A DNA stretch of 64,000 bases. It comes from Nocardioides caldifontis. GTDB lineage: Bacteria; Actinomycetota; Actinomycetes; Propionibacteriales; Nocardioidaceae. A program made the position numbers and the translations under genes. The notes under the pieces are model-generated. The model did no database searches. It saw nothing but the letters and a program-made list of their open reading frames with translations, and was not told the origin of the DNA. The DNA lies in contig NZ_VHIB01000012.1 in assembly GCF_008087345.1 (NCBI RefSeq), positions 62,001 through 126,000 of the forward strand, in the 5' to 3' direction. Positions 8,229-15,852 of this stretch are shown here, piece by piece (within the stretch, counting starts at the first letter, position 1; each line of letters begins with the position of its first letter).

Positions 8229-8981
8229 TTGTTCTACTGGTTCCTCAGGTGGATCGCCCTCGGCCCCCTGCTCAGGCTCGTCTTCCGCCCGACGGTCGAG
8301 GGGATCGAGAACGTCCCGGTCGAGGGGCCCGCGATCCTGGCCAGCAACCACCTCTCCTACGCCGACTGGCTCTTCATGCCGCTCACGCTCAACCGCAAGG
8401 TGACCTTCGTGGCGAAGGCGGAGTACTTCACCACCCCCGGCATCAAGGGATGGTTGCAGAAGACCTTCTTCTCCGGCGCGGGGCAGGTGCCGATCGACCG
8501 CTCCGGCCGCGACGCCGCAGCCGGGGCACTGCTCTCGGCGAAGCGGGTGCTGGCGTCGGGCGGGCTGTTCGGGATCTACCCCGAGGGCACCCGCTCCCAC
8601 GACGGCCGGCTCTACCGCGGCAAGACCGGCGTCGCGAAGCTTGCGATCGAGACCGGTGTCCCCGTGATCCCGGTGGCCGTCGTCGGCACCGACGTGGTCG
8701 CGCCCCCGGGGAAGACCTTCGGGCGCTGGACCCGGCCGCACGTGCGGTTCGGCAAGCCGCTGGACTTCTCGCGCTACGAGGGGCTGGAAAACGACCGGTT
8801 CATCCTGCGGTCGGCCACCGACGAGATCATGTACGAGATCATGCGGCTCTCCGGCCAGGAGTACGTCGACATGTACGCCAGCCGGGCCAAGGCGCTCGAC
8901 AAGGAGGCCGCCCGCCGCGGCTCCGGTGACGACTCGGGCGACGCCGGCGACGGTGGCTCGGCGGGGCTCAAGGCGTCCTGA
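8229..8981 (+). CDS. plsC: 1-acyl-sn-glycerol-3-phosphate acyltransferase family protein
   Basis: Acylates lysophosphatidic acid to phosphatidic acid at the inner membrane face. The NHLSYAD motif (NHX4D catalytic block, near residue 40) and YPEGTRSHDGRLYRGKTG (acceptor-binding block, near residue 120) are present, and length (250 residues) fits PlsC. TTG 8229 is preferred to GTG 8217 because AGGAGGTG lies nine bases before TTG but overlaps the GTG. The hydrophilic tail ends in a Gly/Asp-rich stretch. The MacS-type kinase gene starts two bases after the stop, so all three downstream genes likely form an operon. Confidence 0.88.
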   Translation: MFYWFLRWIALGPLLRLVFRPTVEGIENVPVEGPAILASNHLSYADWLFMPLTLNRKVTFVAKAEYFTTPGIKGWLQKTFFSGAGQVPIDRSGRDAAAGALLSAKRVLASGGLFGIYPEGTRSHDGRLYRGKTGVAKLAIETGVPVIPVAVVGTDVVAPPGKTFGRWTRPHVRFGKPLDFSRYEGLENDRFILRSATDEIMYEIMRLSGQEYVDMYASRAKALDKEAARRGSGDDSGDAGDGGSAGLKAS

Positions 8982-8983
8982 CG

Positions 8984-10129
8984 GTGGCGGTCCGCCCCGG
9001 CCCGGACCCGGAGGCTGCGGCCGACCAGGTCGAGACCACCCTCTTCCGTGCCCTCGGGGTGCTGCGGCTGGTGGTGCTGGTCTACGCACTGGCCCTCAAC
9101 CTCGCGCGCTTCGAGGAGTTCACCCGCCCGCGGCTGCTCCTCGTGCTGCTGGGAGTCATGGTGGTGTGGACCGGCTTCGTGTCGTGGGCGTTCGACGCGC
9201 CGCGCCGGCGGGGGCTCCCGCTGTACGTCGCCGACCTCGGCGTCGCCGTCGGCCTGCTGCTCTGCACGCCGCTGGTGGAGTCCGAGGCGATGCTCGAGCG
9301 GCACGCGTCCACCGTGCCGACCTTCTGGGTGATCCCTGCCGTGCTGGCCTGGGCGGTCGGCCGCCACTGGGTGCAGGCGCTGGGTGCCGCCGCGGTGCTC
9401 TCGCTGGCCGACCTGTCGGTGCGGGTCGAGGCCGCCGGACGCACCTGGGGCAACATCTTCCTGCTGCTGCTCGCCGCGGGTGTGGTCGCCTACTCCACCC
9501 GGACCCTCCGGGTGGCCGTGGAGATCCGGGCCCGGGCCGAGCGGGAGGCCGCCGCGCACGCCGAGCGGCTGCGGCTGGCCCGTGCCGTGCACGACGGCGT
9601 GCTCCAGGTCCTGGCGCTGGTGCAGCGGCGGGGGACCGAGGCAGGCGGGTCGATGGCCGAGGTCGGCCGGCTCGCCGGTGAGCAGGAAGCCGCGCTCCGG
9701 GCGCTGGTGCAGGCCCAGGACCACGTCGACGCCGTGGACACCGGCGGGGGGTCCGTCGACCTGCTCGAGCTGCTGCCGGCCGCGCCGTACACCGTCTCGG
9801 GTCCGGGCCGCCCGGTCCCGATGCCCGCACCCCGCGCCCGGGAGCTCGCGGCGGTCGTCGCCGCCTGCCTGGACAACGTGCGGCGCCACGTCGGGGAGGA
9901 TGCTCCTGCCTGGGTGCTCGTGGAGGACCTCGGCGGCTCCGTCGTGGTGACGGTGCGTGACGAGGGGCCCGGGATCCCGCCAGGGCGGCTCGACGAGGCC
10001 GAGCGGGAGGGGCGGCTGGGCGTGCGCGAGTCGATCCGGGGCCGGGTCGCCGACCTCGGTGGGGAGGCCCGCCTGGTCTCGGCGCCCGGGCAGGGCACCG
10101 AGTGGGAGCTGGTCGTGCCGCGCGGCTGA
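8984..10129 (+). CDS. MacS-family membrane sensor histidine kinase
   Basis: A 381-residue sensor kinase with about five to six N-terminal membrane helices and almost no extracellular domain, then a short coiled linker. A degenerate dimerisation block follows: LARAVHDGVLQVLALV (phospho-acceptor His in AVHDG, near residue 198). The HATPase_c domain has NVRRHVGEDAPAWV (N-box variant) and DEGPGIPPGRLDEAEREG (G1 box). It starts two bases after plsC and is followed by its LuxR-type regulator. The stimulus is unknown; the lipid-synthesis neighbour suggests membrane state, by inference. Confidence 0.88.
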   Translation: MAVRPGPDPEAAADQVETTLFRALGVLRLVVLVYALALNLARFEEFTRPRLLLVLLGVMVVWTGFVSWAFDAPRRRGLPLYVADLGVAVGLLLCTPLVESEAMLERHASTVPTFWVIPAVLAWAVGRHWVQALGAAAVLSLADLSVRVEAAGRTWGNIFLLLLAAGVVAYSTRTLRVAVEIRARAEREAAAHAERLRLARAVHDGVLQVLALVQRRGTEAGGSMAEVGRLAGEQEAALRALVQAQDHVDAVDTGGGSVDLLELLPAAPYTVSGPGRPVPMPAPRARELAAVVAACLDNVRRHVGEDAPAWVLVEDLGGSVVVTVRDEGPGIPPGRLDEAEREGRLGVRESIRGRVADLGGEARLVSAPGQGTEWELVVPRG

Positions 10130-10177
10130 ACGGCTGGTCGGGCCGCCGGTCGGAGGCCGCGGAGCAGGTGGCGGTCC

Positions 10178-10183
10178 TACGAT
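10178..10183 (+). promoter_or_regulatory. Predicted -10 box (TACGAT) of a leaderless promoter
   Basis: TACGAT ends exactly six bases before GTG 10190 of the response regulator, placing the expected transcript start on the start codon. No ribosome binding site is seen. It lies between the kinase and regulator genes, so the regulator may also be made separately. Confidence 0.55.
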
Positions 10184-10189
10184 CGGCCC

Positions 10190-10867
10190 GTGACCTCCCA
10201 GCCGGCAGCCGAGTCGTTGCGCGTCATGGTCGTCGACGACCACCCCATGTGGCGGGACGCGGTGTGCCGCGACCTCGAGGCCGCCGGGCTCGAGGTCGTC
10301 GCCACCGCGGCCACCGGCGAGGAGGCGCTCGTGCGAGCCCGTGCCACCCGGCCTCAGGTGGTCGTCCTCGACCTGCAGATCCCGCCGCCGAGCGGGGTGG
10401 AGGTCACCGCCACGCTGGTGCAGGACGACCCGACCGTGCGCGTGCTGATCCTCTCCGCCTCCGGCGAGCAGGGCGACGTGCTCGACGCGGTGAAGGCCGG
10501 CGCCACCGGGTACCTCGTCAAGTCCGCCTCGAGCGCCGAGCTCCTCGACGCCGTACGCCGGGTCGCCCTCGGCGACACGGTCTTCACCCCCGGGCTGGCG
10601 GGGCTGGTGCTGGGGGAGTACCGCCGCCTCGCCGAGGGGCCCGAGGCGACCGGCGGCGACGGGACGCCCCGGCTGACCGAGCGGGAGACCGAGGTGCTGC
10701 GGCTGGTCGCGAAGGGGCTGAGCTCCAAGCAGATCGCCGAGCGCCTGGTGCTCTCGCACCGCACCGTGCAGAACCACGTGCAGAACACCCTGCGCAAGCT
10801 GCAGCTGCACAACCGGGTGCAGCTGGTGAGGTACGCGCTCGAGCAGGGGCTCGACGAGGAGCACTGA
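10190..10867 (+). CDS. LuxR/NarL-family response regulator
   Basis: A 225-residue DNA-binding regulator and partner of the MacS-type kinase just upstream. The receiver domain shows VVDD (residues 14-17), the phospho-acceptor Asp61 in VVVLDLQ and a conserved Lys in GYLVKSAS. The C-terminal LuxR helix-turn-helix is classical: LTERETEVLRLVAKGLSSKQ (near residue 160) then LSHRTVQNHVQNTLRKL. It has a leaderless-type start. Target genes are unknown; autoregulation of the plsC operon is possible. Confidence 0.92.
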   Translation: MTSQPAAESLRVMVVDDHPMWRDAVCRDLEAAGLEVVATAATGEEALVRARATRPQVVVLDLQIPPPSGVEVTATLVQDDPTVRVLILSASGEQGDVLDAVKAGATGYLVKSASSAELLDAVRRVALGDTVFTPGLAGLVLGEYRRLAEGPEATGGDGTPRLTERETEVLRLVAKGLSSKQIAERLVLSHRTVQNHVQNTLRKLQLHNRVQLVRYALEQGLDEEH

Positions 10868-10869
10868 GC

Positions 10870-11736
10870 GTGGCCTCGCTCCAAGAGATCGCCGAGGAGC
10901 TCTACGGGTTGGCTCCCGAGGAGTTCACCGAGGCGCGGACCCGGGTGGAGAAGGAGGTGCGCTCGTCTGGCGACCGCGCGCTCGCCAAGCAGGTCAAGGC
11001 GCTCCGGCGCCCGGCGCTCCCGGCGTGGGCGGTCAACCAGCTCGTCCGCGAGCGCGCCGACCTCGTCCACCAGGTGGTGGCCCTCGGCGAGTCGCTCCGC
11101 GAGGCGCAGTCGCTGCTCCAGGGCAATGCGCTGCGGGAGCTGACCAAGCAGCGGCGCCGGCTCGTCGCGGCGGTCACCGCGCAGGTGAAGGAGGTCGCCG
11201 CCGGGCGGGGGCAGCGGCTCAGCGACGCCGCGACCCGCCAGGTCGAGGAGACCCTCCAGGCCGCGATGGCCGACCCGCGGGCGGCCGAGGCGCTCGCCTC
11301 CGGGCTGCTCGCCCAGCCGCTCAGCTCGACGGGGCTCGAGTCGCTCGCCGAGGTGCTCGCCGTGGTGCCCGACGAGCCACGGACGGAGGCGCCGTCCGGA
11401 CCACCCACGCTCACCGTCGTCCAGGACGACGAGCGGCCACTGCGCGAGGCGCAGGACCGGGTCGAGGCGGCGGGGAAGGCGGTCCGCAAGGCCACCAAGG
11501 CGCGCGACAAGCTCCGTGAGAAGCGCGAGAAGGCCCAGGCGAAGGTGCTCCAGCTCGAGGCGGAGCTCGACGAGCTGCGCCGGCAGGTGGCCGAGCTCGA
11601 GGGTCACACCGAGGACGCCGCGGAGGCGGTCTCCGAGCTCGACGAGGAGCTCGAGGGTGCGGAAGCCGAGCTGGCGGAGGCCGCCGAGGAGGCGGAGGTG
11701 GCCGCCAAGGAGCTGAAGAAGCTCAAGAAGCGCTGA
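10870..11736 (+). CDS. Coiled-coil protein of unknown function
   Basis: A 288-residue protein starting two bases after the response regulator stop, so co-transcription is likely. The N-terminal half is helical and basic (ALAKQVKALRRPALPAWAVN near residue 40, a motif shared by actinobacterial proteins of this kind). The C-terminal ~110 residues form a long charged coiled coil rich in Lys, Glu and Ala (KAQAKVLQLEAELDELRRQV) ending in KELKKLKKR. No signal peptide or membrane segment. Possibly a scaffold or nucleoid-associated protein; I do not recognise a named family. Confidence 0.8.
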   Translation: MASLQEIAEELYGLAPEEFTEARTRVEKEVRSSGDRALAKQVKALRRPALPAWAVNQLVRERADLVHQVVALGESLREAQSLLQGNALRELTKQRRRLVAAVTAQVKEVAAGRGQRLSDAATRQVEETLQAAMADPRAAEALASGLLAQPLSSTGLESLAEVLAVVPDEPRTEAPSGPPTLTVVQDDERPLREAQDRVEAAGKAVRKATKARDKLREKREKAQAKVLQLEAELDELRRQVAELEGHTEDAAEAVSELDEELEGAEAELAEAAEEAEVAAKELKKLKKR

Positions 11737-11807
11737 CCGGCTCTTATGCCGTGCAGATGAGCTGTCTCCGGGCCGGTCCAGGACCCAGCTGCACCGGATG
11801 AGGGTGG

Positions 11808-13292
11808 CTAGTCGGCCCAGCCCTTGGCCCGCTCGACGGCCCGCCGCCACCGGGCATGCGCGTCGTCGGCCGCCTTCCGGTCGCCGCTCGGCTCGAACCG
11901 CCGGTCGAGGCTCCAGGTGTCCCGGAGCTCGTCGGTCGAGGACCAGACGCCTGCGCCGAGCCCCGCGAGGAACGCTGCGCCGAGGGCGGTGGTCTCGACC
12001 ATCTCCGGCCGCTCCACGGGTACGCCGAGCTGGTCGGCCTGCAGCTGGCAGAGCAGGTCGTTCGCCGACGCGCCGCCGTCGACCGTCAGCGAGGTCAGCG
12101 ACACCGACCCGGGCAGCGTCTCCACGACGTCGCGGACCTCGAAGGCGATCGCCTCCAGGGTCGCCCTGACGAGGTGGGCGCGGGTGGTCCCGCGGGTGAC
12201 GCCGATGATCAGGCCGCGCGCGGTCGGGTCCCACTCGGGCGCCCCCATCCCGGCGAGCGCCGGCACGAACACGACCCCGTCGGTGCTCTCCACGGTGGAC
12301 GCGATCGCCTGGGTCTCGGCGGCGGAGCCGACGATCTGCAGCCCGTCACGGAGCCACTGCACCGCCGCCCCGGTCACGAACACCGCACCCTCGAGCGCGT
12401 AGGTCAGCTCGCCCTCAGGGGAGCGCCAGGCCGCGCTGGTCAGGAGCCCGTCCGCGCGGACCGGCTCGGTACCGGTGTTGGTGAGGATGAACGACCCGGT
12501 GCCGTAGGTGCACTTGGTGTCGCCGACGTCGAAGCAGGTCTGGCCGAACAGCGCCGACTGCTGGTCGCCGGCGAGCCCGCTGACCGGCAGCTCGAGCCCG
12601 AGGAACGACTTCGGGTCGGTGGTCGCGATCTCCCCCCAGTTCGGCACGATCTCCGGCAGCGCGCTGCGCGGCACCCCGAAGAGCTCGCACAGCTCGTCGC
12701 TCCAGTCGCCGGCCGCGAGGTCGAAGAGGAGGGTCCGGCAGGCGTTCGAGACGTCGCTGACGTGCCAGGTGCCGCGGGTCATCCGGGCGACCAGGTAGGA
12801 CTCCACCGTCCCGATCGCGTAGCGGCCGTCCTCGACCAGCGCCCAGGTGTGCGGCTCGTTCTCGGTGAGCCAGCGCAGCTTGGTGCCGGAGAAGTACGGG
12901 TCGATCCGGAGCCCGGTCAGCTCCACCACCCGCTCCTCGTGCCCCTGGTCGCGCAGCCGCCTGCAGAGCTCGGCGGTGCGCCGGTCCTGCCAGACGATCG
13001 CGCGCCGGGGCGACCCGAGGGTCTCCCGGTCCCAGAGGACCACGGTCTCGCGCTGGTTGGTGATCCCGACCGCCCGGAGGGGCGGGCCGTCCTGCCGCTC
13101 GTACGACCGGACCGCGGAGCGGCACGCCTCGAGCGTGGCCTGCCAGATCTCCTCGGGCGAGTGCTCGACCCACCCCGGTTTCGGGAAGTGCTGGCCGAAC
13201 TCCTCGTAGCCCTTGGCTGCGATCGTCCCCTGCTCGGTGACCACCAGCGCGGTGACCCCGGTGGTCCCGGCGTCGATCGCCAGCACGCTCAT
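11808..13292 (-). CDS. glpK: Glycerol kinase
   Basis: Phosphorylates glycerol to glycerol-3-phosphate with ATP in the cytoplasm, feeding glycerolipid synthesis and glycolysis. The 494-residue length is normal for FGGY-family GlpK. Visible blocks are VLAIDAGTTGVTALV at the N-terminus, GWVEHSPEEIW, the substrate-binding region NQRETVVLWDRETL, GDQQSALFGQ, and TVDGGASANDLLCQLQADQL near residue 400. ATG 13292 has AGGAG eight bases upstream. It is not beside a glycerol facilitator or G3P dehydrogenase here. It follows the DUF1028 gene on the same strand after 33 bases. Confidence 0.95.
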   Translation of the reverse strand: MSVLAIDAGTTGVTALVVTEQGTIAAKGYEEFGQHFPKPGWVEHSPEEIWQATLEACRSAVRSYERQDGPPLRAVGITNQRETVVLWDRETLGSPRRAIVWQDRRTAELCRRLRDQGHEERVVELTGLRIDPYFSGTKLRWLTENEPHTWALVEDGRYAIGTVESYLVARMTRGTWHVSDVSNACRTLLFDLAAGDWSDELCELFGVPRSALPEIVPNWGEIATTDPKSFLGLELPVSGLAGDQQSALFGQTCFDVGDTKCTYGTGSFILTNTGTEPVRADGLLTSAAWRSPEGELTYALEGAVFVTGAAVQWLRDGLQIVGSAAETQAIASTVESTDGVVFVPALAGMGAPEWDPTARGLIIGVTRGTTRAHLVRATLEAIAFEVRDVVETLPGSVSLTSLTVDGGASANDLLCQLQADQLGVPVERPEMVETTALGAAFLAGLGAGVWSSTDELRDTWSLDRRFEPSGDRKAADDAHARWRRAVERAKGWAD

Positions 13293-13324
13293 CCATCGGC
13301 TCCTGTCGGCAGGGGAGAAGGTCG

Positions 13325-14137
13325 CTAGTGCGGTGCGCGGAGGATAGCGAGGACGCGCTCGTCCACCCAGTCGTCGCCGACGCGGAGCTCGAAGTTGGCG
13401 AAGCCGACCCAGGAGTAGAAGTCGGCGTGGCCGAGGGCCTGCGCCCGCTCCTCGAGCTCCTCGCGGAGGACGTCGTCGACGGGGACCTTCTCCTCGTCGG
13501 TGGACGGGGTGAGGTACAGCTCCTGGAGGGTGAGCAGCCGGCCGAGCTCGGCGCACGGGTCGGGGTGGTCGTCGACCCGGAGGTCCACGTCGATGTCGTC
13601 GCCGCCGCCGTACCCCGCGCCCTCGCGGACCACGAACAGCGAGGCCGCCTGACGGCCGCGGATGTCGCCGCCGGCCTCGTCGCCGGCCACGAGCGCGGCG
13701 AGGAGCTGCCGCGCGAGCCCCGCGCCCGGGGGCGCCGCCTCGAACGCCTTCTGCATGTTCTCGACGACCTCGGGGCCGGCGAGCAGGTTCCCCTGGATCG
13801 TGTACCCCGTGCCGGTGACGCCACCGGCCCAGTCGAGGCAGCCGGCGCCGGTGTAGTTGGCCGCGGCGCCCTCGACGTCCACGATCCCGACCTGGCGGTA
13901 GTCGCGCCCCTCGTCGTCCTCGATCATCCGCTGCAGCGCGACCTCGGCGGTGGCGCCCTCCTCGAGCATCGCCAGGCCGAGCCCCTTGTAGGCGACGTTC
14001 GCCTCGGCCTGGGTGGTCAGCGCGCCGATCCCGGCGACCGCGGCGGGGCAGACCGAGCCGACCGCGAGGAAGCGCGAAGCGACGGCGACGCCCCAGGACT
14101 CGCCGTCCGCGGAGCGCGCCACGATGGAGAACGTCAT
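13325..14137 (-). CDS. DUF1028 (Ntn-hydrolase-like) protein
   Basis: A 270-residue member of the DUF1028 family, predicted Ntn-hydrolases with an N-terminal nucleophile. The call starts at ATG 14137 because the family's N-terminal strand TFSIVARS follows directly, leaving Thr2 as the likely catalytic residue once Met is removed. A longer open frame to 14182 exists but would bury it. Other family hallmarks are GVAVASRFLAVGSVCP and the C-terminal GFANFELRVGDDWVDE (peptidoglycan-binding-like). Family members are suspected amidases; no substrate is assigned. Start geometry fits a leaderless mRNA. Confidence 0.88.
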   Translation of the reverse strand: MTFSIVARSADGESWGVAVASRFLAVGSVCPAAVAGIGALTTQAEANVAYKGLGLAMLEEGATAEVALQRMIEDDEGRDYRQVGIVDVEGAAANYTGAGCLDWAGGVTGTGYTIQGNLLAGPEVVENMQKAFEAAPPGAGLARQLLAALVAGDEAGGDIRGRQAASLFVVREGAGYGGGDDIDVDLRVDDHPDPCAELGRLLTLQELYLTPSTDEEKVPVDDVLREELEERAQALGHADFYSWVGFANFELRVGDDWVDERVLAILRAPH

Positions 14138-14143
14138 GCCCGC

Positions 14144-14149
14144 ACGGTA
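14144..14149 (-). promoter_or_regulatory. Predicted -10 box (TACCGT) of a leaderless promoter
   Basis: On the minus strand TACCGT is followed by six bases and then ATG 14137 of the DUF1028 gene, with no ribosome binding site. Confidence 0.5.
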
Positions 14150-14182
14150 CTGACGGGCACGGTCGCCCCGCGAATCGCCCAC

Positions 14183-14194
14183 TGGAACGTTCCA
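14183..14194. promoter_or_regulatory. 12-bp palindrome in a divergent promoter region (candidate operator)
   Basis: TGGAACGTTCCA is its own reverse complement. It lies between the divergent DUF1028 and phosphofructokinase genes and covers the -35 position for the pfk -10 box. A dimeric repressor could bind here. It is not a LexA box, because the four-base spacer between GAAC and GTTC is missing. Confidence 0.45.
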
Positions 14195-14205
14195 ACCGGC
14201 GTCGC

Positions 14206-14211
14206 TACGGT
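14206..14211 (+). promoter_or_regulatory. Predicted -10 box (TACGGT) of a leaderless promoter
   Basis: TACGGT, then GGCTCC, then ATG 14218 of the phosphofructokinase gene. No Shine-Dalgarno sequence is present. Confidence 0.55.
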
Positions 14212-14217
14212 GGCTCC

Positions 14218-15246
14218 ATGCGAGTTGGTGTCCTCACCGGTGGCGGCGACTGCCCCGGCCTCAACGCTGTCATCCGCGCCGTCGTCCGCAAGGGCGTCGG
14301 GACCTACGGCTTCGAGTTCGTCGGGTTCCGCGACGGCTGGCGGGGGCCCCTGGAGAACGTGACGTGCCCGCTCGGCGTCGACGAGGTGCGCGGGATCCTT
14401 CCGCGCGGCGGCACGATCCTGAAGTCGTCGCGCACCAACCCGTTCAAGATCGACGGCGGCGTGGAGCGGATCAAGGAGAACCTCGCCGCGAACGGCGTCG
14501 ACGCGCTGGTCGCCATCGGCGGCGAGGACACCCTGGGGGTGGCGACCAAGCTCGCCGACCTCGGTGTCGACGTCGTCGGCGTCCCGAAGACGATCGACAA
14601 CGACCTGTCCGGCACCGACTTCACCTTCGGCTTCGACACCGCGGTCAACATCGCCATGGAGGCGATCGACCGGCTGCACACCACCGCGGAGTCGCACCAC
14701 CGGGTGCTCGTCGTCGAGGTGATGGGGCGGCACGCGGGGTGGATCGCGCTCCACGCCGGCATCGCCGGCGGCGCCAACATCATCCTGCTGCCGGAGAAGC
14801 CCTTCGACATCGAGAAGGTCTGCGCCTACGTCGAACGCCGCTTCGAGACCAACTTCACCCCGATCGTCGTCGTCTCCGAGGGGGCCGTGCCGGTCGAGGG
14901 CGGCGAGATGACCCTGCAGAGCGGCGAGGTCGACGCGTTCGGCCACGTCCGGCTCGGCGGCATCGGCGACCGGCTCGCCAAGGAGATCGAGCAGCGCACC
15001 GGCAAGGAGGCCCGCGCGGTGGTCCTCGGCCACGTCCAGCGCGGCGGCACGCCGACCGCGTTCGACCGCTGGCTCGCCACCCGCTTCGGGCTGCACGCGA
15101 TCACCGCGGTCGCCGACGGCGACTACGGGAAGATGGTCGCGCTGCGCGGCAAGGACATCGTCCGGGTGCCGCTCGTCGAGGGCACCGGCGAGCTCAAGCT
15201 CGTCTCGCCCGAGGAGTACGCCGAGGCCGAGGTGTTCTTCGGCTGA
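14218..15246 (+). CDS. 6-phosphofructokinase, predicted pyrophosphate-dependent
   Basis: Converts fructose-6-phosphate to fructose-1,6-bisphosphate in glycolysis. At 342 residues it belongs to the PFK-A group III of actinobacteria (VGVLTGGGDCPGLNAVIRAV at the start, PKTIDND, MGRHAGWIALHAG). The two residues that set the phosphoryl donor are visible: Asp104 in GGEDT and Lys124 in PKTIDND. ATP enzymes have Gly at both; Asp104/Lys124 is the pattern of pyrophosphate enzymes such as that of Amycolatopsis methanolica. Pyrophosphate use would make the step reversible. Family is certain, donor is inference from two residues. Confidence 0.93.
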   Translation: MRVGVLTGGGDCPGLNAVIRAVVRKGVGTYGFEFVGFRDGWRGPLENVTCPLGVDEVRGILPRGGTILKSSRTNPFKIDGGVERIKENLAANGVDALVAIGGEDTLGVATKLADLGVDVVGVPKTIDNDLSGTDFTFGFDTAVNIAMEAIDRLHTTAESHHRVLVVEVMGRHAGWIALHAGIAGGANIILLPEKPFDIEKVCAYVERRFETNFTPIVVVSEGAVPVEGGEMTLQSGEVDAFGHVRLGGIGDRLAKEIEQRTGKEARAVVLGHVQRGGTPTAFDRWLATRFGLHAITAVADGDYGKMVALRGKDIVRVPLVEGTGELKLVSPEEYAEAEVFFG

Positions 15247-15258
15247 CGGCGGCCCGGG

Positions 15259-15723
15259 TCAGGACAGGATGCTGCGGATCCGGTCGTTGAGCAGCGACCG
15301 GACGACGGCGCCCTGGACGCCCCGGCTGCACATCCGCGGTGCGCCCACGGCCAGCACGCTGCGCTGCGAGAGCCACAGCACCGCCTCGACGCCGGGCTGC
15401 ACGAAGAGCGCGTCGTCGAGCCGGGTCGGCGCCTCGTCGTCGTAGAACCGGTCGAGCTCGCGCTGCGAGAAGACCCGCCAGTGGAACGGACCGTGGCGCT
15501 CGTTGGCGCGCGTGCCGTCGATCCACAGGGCGTCCGGCGTGGGGACCACGGTCAGGCCGCCCGCGGCGACGACGTCACGTACGAAGACCCAGCCGCTGCC
15601 GTCGGCCAAGGGGATCTCGTGCTCGAGCAGGTCCTCGATGTGCCACTCGCACTGGCAGGTGCCGAGCGACGGGGGGTGCCACGCCTCCACGGTCGGAGGC
15701 CGCAGCCGGTCCAGCATTCCCAT
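15259..15723 (-). CDS. Conserved hypothetical protein
   Basis: A 154-residue soluble protein I do not recognise. It converges on the phosphofructokinase gene, with 12 bases between stops. It has a CQCEWH motif near residue 23 and regular alternating hydrophobic and acidic stretches (DGSGWVFVRDVVAAGG, VEAVLWLSQRSVLAVG). Codon use matches the surroundings, with a strong third-position GC bias, so it looks real. No signal peptide or membrane segment. Confidence 0.65.
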   Translation of the reverse strand: MGMLDRLRPPTVEAWHPPSLGTCQCEWHIEDLLEHEIPLADGSGWVFVRDVVAAGGLTVVPTPDALWIDGTRANERHGPFHWRVFSQRELDRFYDDEAPTRLDDALFVQPGVEAVLWLSQRSVLAVGAPRMCSRGVQGAVVRSLLNDRIRSILS

Positions 15724-15840
15724 GCCGAGGAGGGTAGGGGAGCTATGCGGCCGATGTCCGAGTTTTCGGAGGGTTCGGTGGGCTCCTCAGGGCCCGTTCT
15801 CGGACACTGGCCACCGGGAGGGCGGTGTGCGTGTCCGGCG

Positions 15841-15846
15841 TACCCT
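15841..15846 (+). promoter_or_regulatory. Predicted -10 box (TACCCT) of a leaderless promoter
   Basis: TACCCT, then GGAGCG, then GTG 15853 of the DAHP synthase gene. This geometry decides the start, because the open frame itself runs further upstream. Confidence 0.55.
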
Positions 15847-15852
15847 GGAGCG

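Noticed and set aside
8774-10864. Overlapping genes opposite the PlsC-MacS operon
   Set aside because: The antisense frames have no start-site signals, no motifs and a His/Arg/Pro-biased composition typical of reverse-strand reading in high-GC DNA.
14185-14192. GAACGTTC as a second LexA box
   Set aside because: The LexA consensus needs four bases between GAAC and GTTC; here there are none.
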